Below are positions 17,987-26,693 of a DNA stretch of 64,000 nucleotides, in pieces. Both the position numbers and the translations under genes were made by a program. Numbering within the stretch: position 1 is the first letter of the stretch; each line of letters starts with the position of its first letter. The notes under the pieces are model-generated. The model worked only from the letters and a program-made list of their open reading frames with translations, was not told the origin of the DNA and ran no database searches. The stretch is from Gemmatimonadota bacterium (GTDB lineage Bacteria; Latescibacterota; UBA2968; UBA8231). The DNA lies in contig JABJJN010000103.1 of the NCBI GenBank assembly GCA_018660835.1, positions 1 to 64,000 of the forward strand, written 5' to 3'.

Positions 17987-18164
17987 ACTCCATTGCGTGC
18001 CACCAGCCGCGCTTTACTCGGTGCCCCCTCTTGTGTGGATTTGCCCGTCGCCTATCCCTTGCCGACTCGGGAAGGCTCTGGCTATGTTTGACAGCCCTTC
18101 CTGGGCAGCCATTTTGACGGCCCCAATCATCGAAACACTCATCGCGCCAAGGAGAGCATCCATC

Positions 18165-19676
18165 ATGCGTAAGGCGAGGTATGTCCCAGTGTTGCTTGCC
18201 CTACTCGCGAGCCCGGTCTTCGCTCTTGATGAGAGTGGTATTCAGGCACATCTGACCGCTCTCGATAATCTCTTCGGCGATACAGTCCGACTCATGGAAA
18301 CCTTCTTGTTCGCCGATTTTGGCACAGGCTTCCCGCTGATCGTCGGTGTTCTGCTCGGCGGGGGAATCTACTACAGTTTTTACTTCCGCTGGCTGTCGAT
18401 TCGTGGCTTTCGCCATGCCATCGATGTCATCCGCGGTCGCTACGATGATCCTAAAGATCCAGGGGAAATCAGCCACTTCCAGGCCCTTTCGAGTGCGCTA
18501 TCCGCAACGATCGGTCTGGGCAACATCGCTGGCGTCGCCATCGCTGTGAGTCTTGGTGGTCCAGGCGCTGTGTTCTGGATGATCGTCACCGCTGTCTTCG
18601 GTATGTCCTCGAAGCTCGCCTCATGTACCCTGGCGATCATGTACCGACGCACATCCGACGAAGGTCGGATCTCGGGTGGTCCCATGTACTATCTCGAAAA
18701 GGGACTCGCCCTGAAGGGCAAAGCCGAATTCGGCCGCACCCTGGCCGTGATCTACGCCTTCCTCACCATTGGTGGCTCTTTTGGTGGTGGCAACATGTTT
18801 CAGTCCAACCAGACCCTTGAGATCCTGTCGACGTTATCTCCATGGTTCAAACAGAACAATTGGATCATGGGAATCCTCATGGCCTTCTCTGTCGGTCTCG
18901 TCATCATCGGCGGTATCCGACGCATCGGCAGCGTGACCTCGAAGATCGTCCCCGCCATGTGCGCCCTTTATGTCGTGAGCTCGCTCTTCATCATTCTGTC
19001 GCATGTCACCATGATCCCGTCGATGCTGGTCCAGATCGTCAGCGACGCCTTCACAGGGCCCGCCATGTATGGTGGTTTCTTCGGCGTCATGGTCATGGGC
19101 ATTCGGCGCGCCGCCTTCTCGAACGAAGCAGGGCTTGGTTCGGCTGCCTTCGCACACGCCGCTGCCAAGACGGATGAACCCGCGCGTGAAGGCATGGTGG
19201 CCATGGTGGGCCCCTTCATCGACACAATCGTTATCTGTCTCATGACGGCCCTCGTTTGCATGATCACGGGCGCTTATCAGTTGCCAGAGTTTCAATCAGG
19301 GGAATTCATCGTCGGTGCACGTATGACAGCCGCCGCCTTTGACTCCGCCATTCCGGGAGCTCGTTATGTGCTGGCCATCGCTGTCACACTCTTCGCCTAT
19401 TCGACCATGATCTCCTGGTCCTACTATGGCGAACGCGCCTGGGAGTATCTCTTCGGTCCCGGCACGATCCTGCTCTATCGTGTCATGTTTGTCACTTTCG
19501 TCTTTGTCGGCGCCGTGACGGCTCTCAACAATGTCCTCGGTTTCTCCGATATGATGATTCTCGGCATGGCCTTCCCGAATATCATCGGTGGCATTCTCCT
19601 GAGTCCGCAGATCAAGGAGGTCCTTGAAGACTACTGGAAGCGCCTGCAGAGTGGCGAAATGAAGCCGTACCGTTGA
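18165..19676 (+). CDS. Sodium:alanine/glycine symporter (AGCS family)
   Basis: From ATG 18165 the protein is 503 residues. It starts with a cleavable-looking hydrophobic segment (MRKARYVPVLLALLASPVFA) followed by about 11 membrane helices. Family signatures are clear: FQALSSALSATIGLGNIAGV, GPGAVFWMIVTAVFGMSSK, RISGGPMYYLEKGL, AAFSNEAGLGSAAFAHAAA and FAYSTMISWSYYGERAWEYL. It imports small neutral amino acids with Na+. An AAGGAGAG Shine-Dalgarno lies 9 nt before this ATG, which decides the start against an open frame reaching back to 17844. Its stop overlaps the start of the GH109-like gene (TGATG), so uptake and that oxidoreductase are co-expressed. Confidence 0.94.
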   Translation: MRKARYVPVLLALLASPVFALDESGIQAHLTALDNLFGDTVRLMETFLFADFGTGFPLIVGVLLGGGIYYSFYFRWLSIRGFRHAIDVIRGRYDDPKDPGEISHFQALSSALSATIGLGNIAGVAIAVSLGGPGAVFWMIVTAVFGMSSKLASCTLAIMYRRTSDEGRISGGPMYYLEKGLALKGKAEFGRTLAVIYAFLTIGGSFGGGNMFQSNQTLEILSTLSPWFKQNNWIMGILMAFSVGLVIIGGIRRIGSVTSKIVPAMCALYVVSSLFIILSHVTMIPSMLVQIVSDAFTGPAMYGGFFGVMVMGIRRAAFSNEAGLGSAAFAHAAAKTDEPAREGMVAMVGPFIDTIVICLMTALVCMITGAYQLPEFQSGEFIVGARMTAAAFDSAIPGARYVLAIAVTLFAYSTMISWSYYGERAWEYLFGPGTILLYRVMFVTFVFVGAVTALNNVLGFSDMMILGMAFPNIIGGILLSPQIKEVLEDYWKRLQSGEMKPYR

Positions 19677-20911
19677 TGATGGATCAGATCAAACTCGGCT
19701 TCATTGGTCTCGGTGGTCGCGGGGCAGGATTGGCTGCCCTCGTCGCAGATATGGCAGACGTCCACATTGCCGCAGTGTGCGATGTCTATCAGGATCGTGT
19801 CGACAAGACGATCGAGCGTCTTGCGGCGAAACAGGCGCATCCTCCCGAAGGCTATCTCGACTATCGCCAGTTGTTGGCGCGAGGTGACCTGCAGGGCGTC
19901 GTCATCGCTTCCAGTTGGACGACTCATGTCGAAATCTCTCTGGCTGCGATGCGCGCCGGCATCTACGCCGCCTCCGAGGTGGGTGGCGCATCATCGATAC
20001 AGGAATGCTGGGAATTGGTCCGCGTCAGCGAAGAGACGGGCGTCCCCTTCATGCTGTTGGAGAACTGTTGTTATGGACGCGAAGAGATGGCCGTCCTCAA
20101 CATGGTCAAGCAGGGCCTCTTCGGTGAGTTGATCCATTGTCAGTGTGGATATGAACACGACCTGCGTTCCGAGATCACCCGCGGCACGGAGAATCGCCAC
20201 TATCGTCTGAACAATTTCACCTATCGAAATGCCGACCTGTATCCGACCCATGGCGTCGGTCCCATGGCGAAGATGCTCAATATCAACAAGGGCAATCGTT
20301 TCACAGCACTCGTCTCTATGAGCAGCAAGGCCCGTGGTCTGCATGAATATGTCGTCGAGCATCTGGGGCCAGAGCATTCACAGATCGACACGCAATTCGC
20401 GCAGGGTGATATCACGACGACGATGATCAAATGTGCCCGCGGTGAGACGATTCTGCTGACCCATGATTGCTCGTTGCCGCGACCCTACTCCCGGGGACAG
20501 CGAGTCCAGGGTACGTTGGGAATTTGGATGGAAGACAAGAATGCCCTGCACTTCGATGATTTCGACGGCGAGCGTTGGGCACCCATGTCGGAGTATCTGG
20601 AGAAATACGACCACCCCGTCTGGCGCGACTTCATCAACGATGGCGTTCGTGGTGGCCACGGCGGCATGGACTATCTCGTGCAGCGATCCTTCATCGACGC
20701 GATCAAGGCCGGCCGGCAAACGCCGATCGATGTGTACGACTCAGTCGCCTGGATGGCGATCACAGCCCTGTCCGAAGATTCCATTGCATGCGGCAGCGCA
20801 CCTGTGCCCTTCCCCGACTTCACCAATGGCAAATGGATCCGCAATCAACCCGTTGCGGACAACTATTGGTCATTGGATGGTTTGTATGAAGGTGTTTCAG
20901 CACTCACATAG
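19676..20911 (+). CDS. Gfo/Idh/MocA protein, GH109 alpha-N-acetylgalactosaminidase-like
   Basis: A 411-residue protein with a Rossmann domain (GFIGLGGRGAGLAALV) and a C-terminal alpha/beta dimerisation domain. Several segments resemble the NAD+-dependent glycosidase family GH109: EVGGASSIQECWELV, ENCCYGREEMAVLNMVKQG, GELIHCQCGYEHDLR and YPTHGVGPMAKMLNINKG. In GH109, enzyme-bound NAD+ transiently oxidises the sugar at C3. No signal peptide is present, so action would be cytosolic, on an imported N-acetyl-hexosaminide or a related sugar. Ordinary Gfo/Idh dehydrogenases share the fold, so glycosidase activity is a family-level inference. ATG 19676 shares one base with the symporter stop; ATG 19679 is equally possible. 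Confidence 0.85.
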   Translation: MMDQIKLGFIGLGGRGAGLAALVADMADVHIAAVCDVYQDRVDKTIERLAAKQAHPPEGYLDYRQLLARGDLQGVVIASSWTTHVEISLAAMRAGIYAASEVGGASSIQECWELVRVSEETGVPFMLLENCCYGREEMAVLNMVKQGLFGELIHCQCGYEHDLRSEITRGTENRHYRLNNFTYRNADLYPTHGVGPMAKMLNINKGNRFTALVSMSSKARGLHEYVVEHLGPEHSQIDTQFAQGDITTTMIKCARGETILLTHDCSLPRPYSRGQRVQGTLGIWMEDKNALHFDDFDGERWAPMSEYLEKYDHPVWRDFINDGVRGGHGGMDYLVQRSFIDAIKAGRQTPIDVYDSVAWMAITALSEDSIACGSAPVPFPDFTNGKWIRNQPVADNYWSLDGLYEGVSALT

Positions 20912-20945
20912 CTTCGAACTGACAATGACACACGGAATGGTGAAC

Positions 20946-21527
20946 ATGAAACGGTTGATGGGAAGTGTTGGAGCTGTGCTGATACTCGCTGGCATGGTCT
21001 GCGCGGAGGCCCCGGCAGGTATGGTCCTGTATTTTGAATCTGGCGATGAGGTCTATCTGCTGTTGGCAGAACATGCTGGCAGCCAAAGAGGCTGGGCAGG
21101 CTTCGGCGGTGGTCCGCGAGCAGGTGAATCTGTCGCCGAGACAGCGGCCCACAAAGGTGAAGAAGAATCACGAGGTTATTTCAAGCGCGCTGATCTACTC
21201 GCGATGATCAAGGATCAGTCACCCATCATGGATGGCGATTTCGCATCGTATTTTGTGAAGGTGAACTTTGCTCCGGCACCCGCGGTCATGCAGCATGCCG
21301 TGCCTGAGGACAATGACGCTTATCTGGAGCGCAGCACCTTTGCGTGGATTCCGTATTCGGCCGTCGTTCCCCATCTCGGCCAACCCATCGATCGGAAGAA
21401 AAAGCACATGATCGACGCCGCCTATCTTCCGGCAGGAAGTGAGACACAGTGGTTCTGGCCGATCTGGCTGGGCAACATGCAAAAAGCGGCGAGCGCAGGA
21501 TCGCTGCCGTGGCAGCAGCAGCCCTGA
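20946..21527 (+). CDS. Secreted Nudix-like domain protein with degenerate Nudix box
   Basis: From ATG 20946 the protein is 193 residues and begins with a signal peptide (MKRLMGSVGAVLILAGMVCA, cleavage near AEAPAG). The body resembles a Nudix fold: the strand MVLYFESGDEVYLLLAEH, a loop WAGFGGGPRAGE, then the helix ETAAHKGEEESRGYF at the Nudix box. The box GX5EX7REUXEEXGU is only partly kept: Arg is Lys, the next Glu is Gly and the last Glu is Ser, so hydrolase activity is doubtful. A secreted Nudix domain is uncommon because these enzymes act on nucleotides in the cytosol. In-frame ATGs at 20925 and 20937 would lengthen the N-terminus slightly. It closes the plus-strand block from 15804. Confidence 0.65.
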   Translation: MKRLMGSVGAVLILAGMVCAEAPAGMVLYFESGDEVYLLLAEHAGSQRGWAGFGGGPRAGESVAETAAHKGEEESRGYFKRADLLAMIKDQSPIMDGDFASYFVKVNFAPAPAVMQHAVPEDNDAYLERSTFAWIPYSAVVPHLGQPIDRKKKHMIDAAYLPAGSETQWFWPIWLGNMQKAASAGSLPWQQQP

Positions 21528-21541
21528 CGCTATTGATACCG

Positions 21542-21575
21542 CGCCGTCAGTTCCAGTCTTGTTGAGCTGACGGCG
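21542..21575. terminator. Hairpin between convergent genes
   Basis: Perfect 9-bp arms CGCCGTCAG and CTGACGGCG are separated by 16 nt, located 14 bp after the Nudix-like gene and 4 bp after the minus-strand fragment. No T-run follows on either strand, so it is a plausible but unproven bidirectional terminator. Confidence 0.45.
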
Positions 21576-21579
21576 TGGA

Positions 21580-21772
21580 TCATTTCGACGCTGCGTCCGA
21601 AGCGATTGACAGATCCCAGCGCATCGATTCGCAGTGCCAGGTCTCTCGCGTCTCGAGGAACTCGAGCCATTCATCGAAAGACCACACGGGCATGCGCCGC
21701 TCGACTGCATGTCGCACCAGTGCCTGTGTAGGAACTCAGTCCGGGGACGTCATCCAACAGACCAACCCGCAT
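21580..21772 (-). pseudogene. Short frameshifted gene fragment after the Gfo/Idh gene
   Basis: Three bases after the TAA of the upstream Gfo/Idh gene an ATG (21772-21770) opens MRVGLLDDVPGLSS, then the frame runs into odd sequence and stops. Shifting by one base near 21732 continues as PTQALVRHAVERRMPVWS and FDEWLEFLETRETW, ending at a TGA at 21582-21580. The two pieces together read as one coherent protein of about 63 residues and the total span (193 nt) is one base more than a multiple of three. So either a real frameshift or a sequencing or assembly error breaks a small ORF, or this is the two ends of a larger deleted gene. I cannot assign a family. Confidence 0.5.
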
Positions 21773-21774
21773 GA

Positions 21775-22965
21775 TTACTTGTCCTTCGGCAGTTCACCAA
21801 TTGCCGGCTCTTCACCAATCGACCGACCGTTGCCCGGGCGAAAATCAGGCACACTCAGTGTTCTTCCTGCTTCGATGGCATCCGCCGCAAGGATCGCGGG
21901 AGCCGCCGTGTCCATCGCCGCATAGACATCAAAAGACAGAGGGCGCCCGTCCCGCACAGCATCACGGAAGGCAGCATGCACATAGTAGTCGGCGTCGCCG
22001 TGGCCGCTGGACCGCGCTTCGGCAGGGGCATCGGTGCGCTCGAAGCGCCAGTCCATCTCAGCCATATCATGCATCTGGCCATCTGCACGCCACATCTTCG
22101 GCCGGTCTCGCCCACTGCGCCCCCATTCGATACTGCCACCCGTCCCCATCACCTGATACCAGTGATGGCCACGAGCATGGGGAACGGGTTGCGTAAAGCC
22201 AGCGGCCATGCGCAACAAGGCATCCTTCTCCGTCTTCATCAGCGCCACTTGAATATCCGGCGTCGTGATTTGTGGATGTGCATAACTGGGAGATCCTGTG
22301 CTCATACCTGAGACCTCAACGACTCGATCGTCGAGGACCTTGAGCATGGGGCTCAGTTCGTGCGGCAGGTAGTGGATGGGCGGCATGTCCTGAAGCCAGG
22401 TTGGACGAGCTCCACGATACTGAGAGAGCTCCTCGACACCACAACTTCTACCCGTTTCCGGATCCTGAAAGAACATGCGTGTACCGTAGTAACCGATGTA
22501 CTGGCCCTCACAGAATGTGACACGACCAATCTGTCCTTCAGCGACGATCTGCCGCCAGGCATCGACGAATCCCCAATACCGCGTCTGTTCGGCCAGTTGA
22601 TAGACTTTTCCCGATTTCTCGGCGGCGACAACGATACGCCAGCAATCTTCTAGCGTGTGCGCTGCCGGTACTTCTGAGTTCACATGTTTGCCCACTTCGA
22701 GAGCCATAGCTGCCAGAGCTCCCTGTTCGCGACAACGCACGCAGAGGGCGACGGCATCGACCCCTTCATTGGCAAGCACCTCGTCATACTGCGTCGTTGC
22801 TTGCACGTCTCTTCGATCGTCCAATGCCGCCAGGGCGGGTTCGAGCAAGGCCTCGATCGGATCACACACGGAGACGATTCGATAACCTGGCAAACGCTGC
22901 AACAGGTGAATCCATGCGTGCGCACGATGTCCGAGGCCCACAACAGCAATGCGAACGTCATCCAT
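21775..22965 (-). CDS. Gfo/Idh/MocA family oxidoreductase
   Basis: A 396-residue NAD(P)-dependent oxidoreductase. The N-terminal Rossmann motif is RIAVVGLGHRAHAW; the conserved substrate-site region EVPAAHTLEDCWRIVVAAEKSG follows, with the EK(P) motif replaced by SEVPAA. The C-terminal domain includes GVEELSQYRGARPTWLQDMPPIHYLPHELSPML, whose histidines may serve the substrate site. The start is ATG 22965, chosen because AGAGGAG lies 7 nt upstream and the Rossmann strand begins immediately; the open frame extends to 23034. It overlaps the end of the transglutaminase-like gene by 8 bases, so they form an operon. Substrate unknown, probably a sugar or polyol derivative. Confidence 0.9.
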   Translation of the reverse strand: MDDVRIAVVGLGHRAHAWIHLLQRLPGYRIVSVCDPIEALLEPALAALDDRRDVQATTQYDEVLANEGVDAVALCVRCREQGALAAMALEVGKHVNSEVPAAHTLEDCWRIVVAAEKSGKVYQLAEQTRYWGFVDAWRQIVAEGQIGRVTFCEGQYIGYYGTRMFFQDPETGRSCGVEELSQYRGARPTWLQDMPPIHYLPHELSPMLKVLDDRVVEVSGMSTGSPSYAHPQITTPDIQVALMKTEKDALLRMAAGFTQPVPHARGHHWYQVMGTGGSIEWGRSGRDRPKMWRADGQMHDMAEMDWRFERTDAPAEARSSGHGDADYYVHAAFRDAVRDGRPLSFDVYAAMDTAAPAILAADAIEAGRTLSVPDFRPGNGRSIGEEPAIGELPKDK

Positions 22966-24280
22966 GGGGGAACTCCTCTGGAGGGTGATCAAACCAGTTC
23001 GAGTCGCCGAAGCTCGGAAACATACCGAAACCACGATCGAGATCTCGTGTCTCCCATATCAGACCCGTCTCACAGTAAGAGAGAGATCCATGACCTGGTG
23101 GTGACAACCAGGGGCGCGTCAGCAGGTCGGCTCGATACCACACCGATCGATGCCGAAAGCAGACCCCTTTCTTCAGATTCGTCTCGCAGAATTCGACGAT
23201 ATGAGGGAAAGTGAGTTGAAACTCAGTACCCGGTCCCCATTCGATCGACGCACCAATCGCGGCGCCCGCTTCCTGAATCTGCGTCATCGACATCAGTGCG
23301 CCGTCACGAACAAAGAGGGCGTCCGAGTTAGGATCGACGACGAACCACCGTTCATCCTCAGGATCCCAGATCTCGGCGATGAAATGACCTGCTGTGCCAT
23401 TCGGCGCCTCCGTCACAACCGCGCAGCGCGCAGCGATGCCGATGGACTGGGCAGCACTGACCAGCGCCGCCGCATAGTGCACGCACATCGCAATGGGTCG
23501 TTTGCCATTGTGTCCCTGCTGACGCGGTGCCCAGGATAACAGGGTCTCCGCATCCCATGGGGCATATTGCTCGGCGCGGCCGGAGCCGGTGTGTTCCCAG
23601 CTACCCGCCAGCCAAGAAGACAGGGCACGTACGCGATCGCGAACCGAGCCAGGTGCCAGTGCCCGCTCAGGCAAACATGACCGTAGCGAGTCGAGTCGAG
23701 GCAACGTCGGATCCTCCCAGACGACGGTAGTCGGTGGTGGGTCACTACCCTCGGCGAGCCGCACGCGCAGTACGTATTCCGCCCGCACACAATTCAAATA
23801 ACCCATGCTTTGACTGCGCCAGTTGATGCCACCGTCGTCGCTGACCTCGCTGCCGGGGCTCTCATGACCGGCCTCCAACGCTAAGGACCAACTGTCCATG
23901 GCGGGCGAGTCGCTCCAAAGGTCGAAGGTATTGTCGCCAGCCTGCAGGCGTTCGGCGTCGATGTCGACACGATACCATCGGTAGCCGGATTGCTGGGGCA
24001 TGATGTCAGCCATGTCGACACCATTGACCGCAAGTTTCAGGGGTGTGTCGGAATCAGGATAGGCGCGAGCGAGGAGAAACAACTGCGCCGGCTGACCCGT
24101 CTGTGGCAGGTCGAGGTGCTTGCGGATGCGGCGGAAACGCGTCAACTCTTCGCACAGTGCCGGCGTGACGCGTCCCTCTTCAGAATAGAACAGACGACTC
24201 ATAGATTGGAATCCCGGACGCGAGGTAATCAAGTCATCGCCAACCACTGTGGTGACGTACGGCCCGTAGGGTAGTTTCAC
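22958..24280 (-). CDS. Transglutaminase-like domain protein
   Basis: About 440 residues from GTG 24280. The N-terminal half is beta-rich (YRWYRVDIDAERLQAGDNTF resembles a ligand-binding beta-sandwich). The C-terminal half is a transglutaminase-like cysteine protease fold with a plausible triad: Cys in IAMCVHYAAALVSAAQSIGI, His in AGHFIAEIWDPEDERWF and Asp in VVDPNSD. No signal peptide is visible. Bacterial members hydrolyse or remodel peptides or bind them. Start choice is weak: the open frame runs to 24418, but residues upstream of the GTG look like promoter DNA read as protein; an ATG at 24202 is also possible. It is divergent from the ABC transporter genes and coupled to the Gfo/Idh gene downstream. 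Confidence 0.8.
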   Translation of the reverse strand: MKLPYGPYVTTVVGDDLITSRPGFQSMSRLFYSEEGRVTPALCEELTRFRRIRKHLDLPQTGQPAQLFLLARAYPDSDTPLKLAVNGVDMADIMPQQSGYRWYRVDIDAERLQAGDNTFDLWSDSPAMDSWSLALEAGHESPGSEVSDDGGINWRSQSMGYLNCVRAEYVLRVRLAEGSDPPPTTVVWEDPTLPRLDSLRSCLPERALAPGSVRDRVRALSSWLAGSWEHTGSGRAEQYAPWDAETLLSWAPRQQGHNGKRPIAMCVHYAAALVSAAQSIGIAARCAVVTEAPNGTAGHFIAEIWDPEDERWFVVDPNSDALFVRDGALMSMTQIQEAGAAIGASIEWGPGTEFQLTFPHIVEFCETNLKKGVCFRHRSVWYRADLLTRPWLSPPGHGSLSYCETGLIWETRDLDRGFGMFPSFGDSNWFDHPPEEFPHG

Positions 24281-24432
24281 ACGATCCGTGACGCCAGTCC
24301 TTGGTTTGCCTATGGCGTGAGGGCATCGATCACATAGATTGGGGTTCCGGCGCCGAAGCACTGCTACTACTCGCTTCAGCCCTCGACATTCGTGTGCAAA
24401 AACTGCTTCACGTAGCAAAACTGGAGACTCGC

Positions 24433-25371
24433 ATGGCGGTACTCAGCGTCGATGCTGTGACCAAGCGTTATGATACGGTCACAGCCGTAGACAACGTGTC
24501 CCTTGGAGCCAAACCGGGACGTATCCTCGGTCTGCTCGGCCCAAATGGTGCAGGCAAGACATCGACGATCCGGATGATCACCTACATCACCGTGCCGGAT
24601 GAAGGCACCGTGTCGCTCGACGGTACAGCCGTGGGCCCCTGGAGCCAGAGTCTGATCGGCTATCTACCTGAGGAACGTGGTCTCTACACCAAAATGAAGG
24701 TGGGCGAGCAGCTTGAGTATCTGGCCGCCTTACGTGGTGTGCCACCAGCGCAGGCCCATCAACAGGCACGGACCTGGCTTGAGCGACTCGGCGCCGAAGA
24801 TTGGTGGGACAAGAAGGCGGACGAACTCTCCAAAGGCATGCAGCAAAAGGTCCAGTTCATCGCCACCGTGTTACACGAACCGGCCCTGCTCATCCTCGAT
24901 GAGCCATTCACCGGGCTTGATCCGATCAACGCCGAGTTGCTGAAAGAGATCATCCTCGAACTAAAGGATGCGGGACGAACGATTCTATTTGCCTCTCACC
25001 GCATGGAACAGGTCGAGCAGTTGTGTGATGACGTCTGCCTGATCTCTCAGGGTCAGGTGTTGTTGTCAGGTGGCTTGCGAGAGGTCAAACAACGTTTCGG
25101 CAAGAATACGGTGACCATCGATTTTGTCGGTGATTCGAGTTTCGCCCAATCTCTGGCCGATCAAGAACTGGTGCGCATCCTGAGCCATAGCCATCAGCAG
25201 GTTCAACTCAGGTTGCTGGAGGGAACGAGCGAACGTCATGTTCTGGAGACGGCACTCCAGCATGTGGAGACCATCACGCGCTTCGAATTGGACGAGCCAC
25301 CTCTACAGGAGGTCTTTGTTCAAGTCGTTGGCGAGCAGGCACAATCCCCCACTTCGACGGCGAGCCAGTGA
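24433..25371 (+). CDS. natA: ABC transporter ATP-binding protein, NatA-like
   Basis: From ATG 24433 (GGAG 6 nt upstream) the protein is 312 residues. Walker A is GPNGAGKT, the Q-loop region is GYLPEERGLYTKM, the signature reads ELSKGMQQKVQF (LSKGM variant common in NatA-type proteins), Walker B is LLILDEPFTGLDP and the switch His is in LFASHRMEQVEQL. A C-terminal extension after residue 215 (VTIDFVGDSSFAQ...) is typical of NatA/DrrA-type ATPases. It powers the ABC-2 permease encoded immediately after. NatAB exports Na+ in Bacillus, but related pairs export other compounds, so the substrate is open. Confidence 0.88.
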   Translation: MAVLSVDAVTKRYDTVTAVDNVSLGAKPGRILGLLGPNGAGKTSTIRMITYITVPDEGTVSLDGTAVGPWSQSLIGYLPEERGLYTKMKVGEQLEYLAALRGVPPAQAHQQARTWLERLGAEDWWDKKADELSKGMQQKVQFIATVLHEPALLILDEPFTGLDPINAELLKEIILELKDAGRTILFASHRMEQVEQLCDDVCLISQGQVLLSGGLREVKQRFGKNTVTIDFVGDSSFAQSLADQELVRILSHSHQQVQLRLLEGTSERHVLETALQHVETITRFELDEPPLQEVFVQVVGEQAQSPTSTASQ

Positions 25372-25373
25372 CC

Positions 25374-26669
25374 ATGGACAAAGTCTGGATCATCGCTAAA
25401 AGCGAATACCTCCGTCGTGTGAAATCTCGTGCATTTATTCTCACGACCCTGCTGCTGCCCTTGGCCATCGTCCTGTTCATCGGTGTCATTGCTATGCTGT
25501 CCGTGTCGGCTTTCAAGCAGGAGAAACAACGCAGTGTTGCCATCGTCGACTCCACCGGTGTGCTCGGTACCGCCCTCGTGTCGACATCAGACAAGGACCT
25601 CCGCTTTCTTCAGAGCGACGATTCGATCGATTCGCTGCGCACTCAGGTAAGCGAGGGCGACCATGATGGATATCTGGTTCTGCCCAGGGGATCTGTGGAT
25701 GGTGAGGGACAGATTACCTACTACTCTGCCGAGGGTGGTGGGTCCATGCTCGAACGGCGCATCGAAAGGCGGATCGAGGGGGTCGTCGAGGAAGAACGAA
25801 TGCGACGCCAGAATCTGGACCCCGCCGTCATCCAGGCTCTTCGTGCCAACGTCTCCTTGCGCATGATGCGGTTGACCGACGAGGGGGAGGAAGTGGGTGG
25901 CACAAAGATGTTCACTGTCCTGGGCATCGGCATGGGCGCATTGATCGTCATGATGATGCTCATCTACGGATCCGTCGTCATGCAGGGCGTCATCGACGAA
26001 AAATCCAGCCGCGTTGTCGAAGTCGTGATCTCTGCGGCGAAGCCATTTCATCTGATGTTAGGCAAGGTCCTCGGCATCGGCGCCATGGGTCTGACCCAAC
26101 TCGTATTCTGGTCATTGTTGCTCCTCGTGATCAGCATGGCCGCAGGCACGGTGATCGCCATGTTCCTCGATCCGGCGCAATACAATGTCACCGCCGGCGC
26201 TTCCACGGCGCAGTTGCTCGTTGCGGCAGATATCCACATACCTGACTTCCCTGCCTCCTTGTTCATCTGGCTCATACTGTATTTCCTCGGCGGCTACCTG
26301 CTCTATGCCAGCCTCTATGCGGCGATCGGCTCGATGGTAGAGAGTCAGCAGGATGCCCAGGGCTTCGTGATCCCTGTCATTCTGCCCATCATCGTCGCCA
26401 TGTATACGCTGGTACCGCAGATCGAGAATCCGAGTTCCACGCTCTCCGTCGTCATGTCGATGGTTCCCTTGACGTCACCCATATCAGCCATCGTCCGTAT
26501 CGCCGTCACGGACGTGCCTTTGTGGCAGAGCGTGCTGTCCCTTGCCATCCTCTTCGGCAGTTCTCTCGGCGTCAACTGGCTCGCCGGTCGCATTTACCGC
26601 GTTGGGATCCTCATGTATGGCAAGAAGCCGAGTCTGCGCGAGTTGATCCGTTGGATCCGGTTACCTTGA
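25374..26669 (+). CDS. natB: ABC-2 type permease, NatB-like
   Basis: A 431-residue membrane partner of the preceding ATPase. It has the ABC-2 layout: a first helix (AFILTTLLLPLAIVLFIGVIA) after the KSEYLRRVKSRAF motif, a large extracytoplasmic domain (residues about 45-180), then a block of about five helices including MGALIVMMMLIYGSVVMQGV, the inter-helix motif VIDEKSSRVVEVVISAAKP, and LIWLILYFLGGYLLYASLYA. The motif with EKSSRVVEV is characteristic of NatB-like permeases. A GTG at 25368 overlaps the ATPase stop (GTGA); ATG 25374 is chosen because it gives the usual MDKVWIIAKSEYL start. Confidence 0.88.
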   Translation: MDKVWIIAKSEYLRRVKSRAFILTTLLLPLAIVLFIGVIAMLSVSAFKQEKQRSVAIVDSTGVLGTALVSTSDKDLRFLQSDDSIDSLRTQVSEGDHDGYLVLPRGSVDGEGQITYYSAEGGGSMLERRIERRIEGVVEEERMRRQNLDPAVIQALRANVSLRMMRLTDEGEEVGGTKMFTVLGIGMGALIVMMMLIYGSVVMQGVIDEKSSRVVEVVISAAKPFHLMLGKVLGIGAMGLTQLVFWSLLLLVISMAAGTVIAMFLDPAQYNVTAGASTAQLLVAADIHIPDFPASLFIWLILYFLGGYLLYASLYAAIGSMVESQQDAQGFVIPVILPIIVAMYTLVPQIENPSSTLSVVMSMVPLTSPISAIVRIAVTDVPLWQSVLSLAILFGSSLGVNWLAGRIYRVGILMYGKKPSLRELIRWIRLP

Positions 26670-26693
26670 GTGGCGCGCCATCATCGTGACCCC

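Noticed and set aside
17844-18164. N-terminal extension of the AGCS symporter
   Set aside because: It overlaps the radical SAM gene, is Pro/Arg/Ser-rich, and ATG 18165 has a strong AAGGAGAG site.
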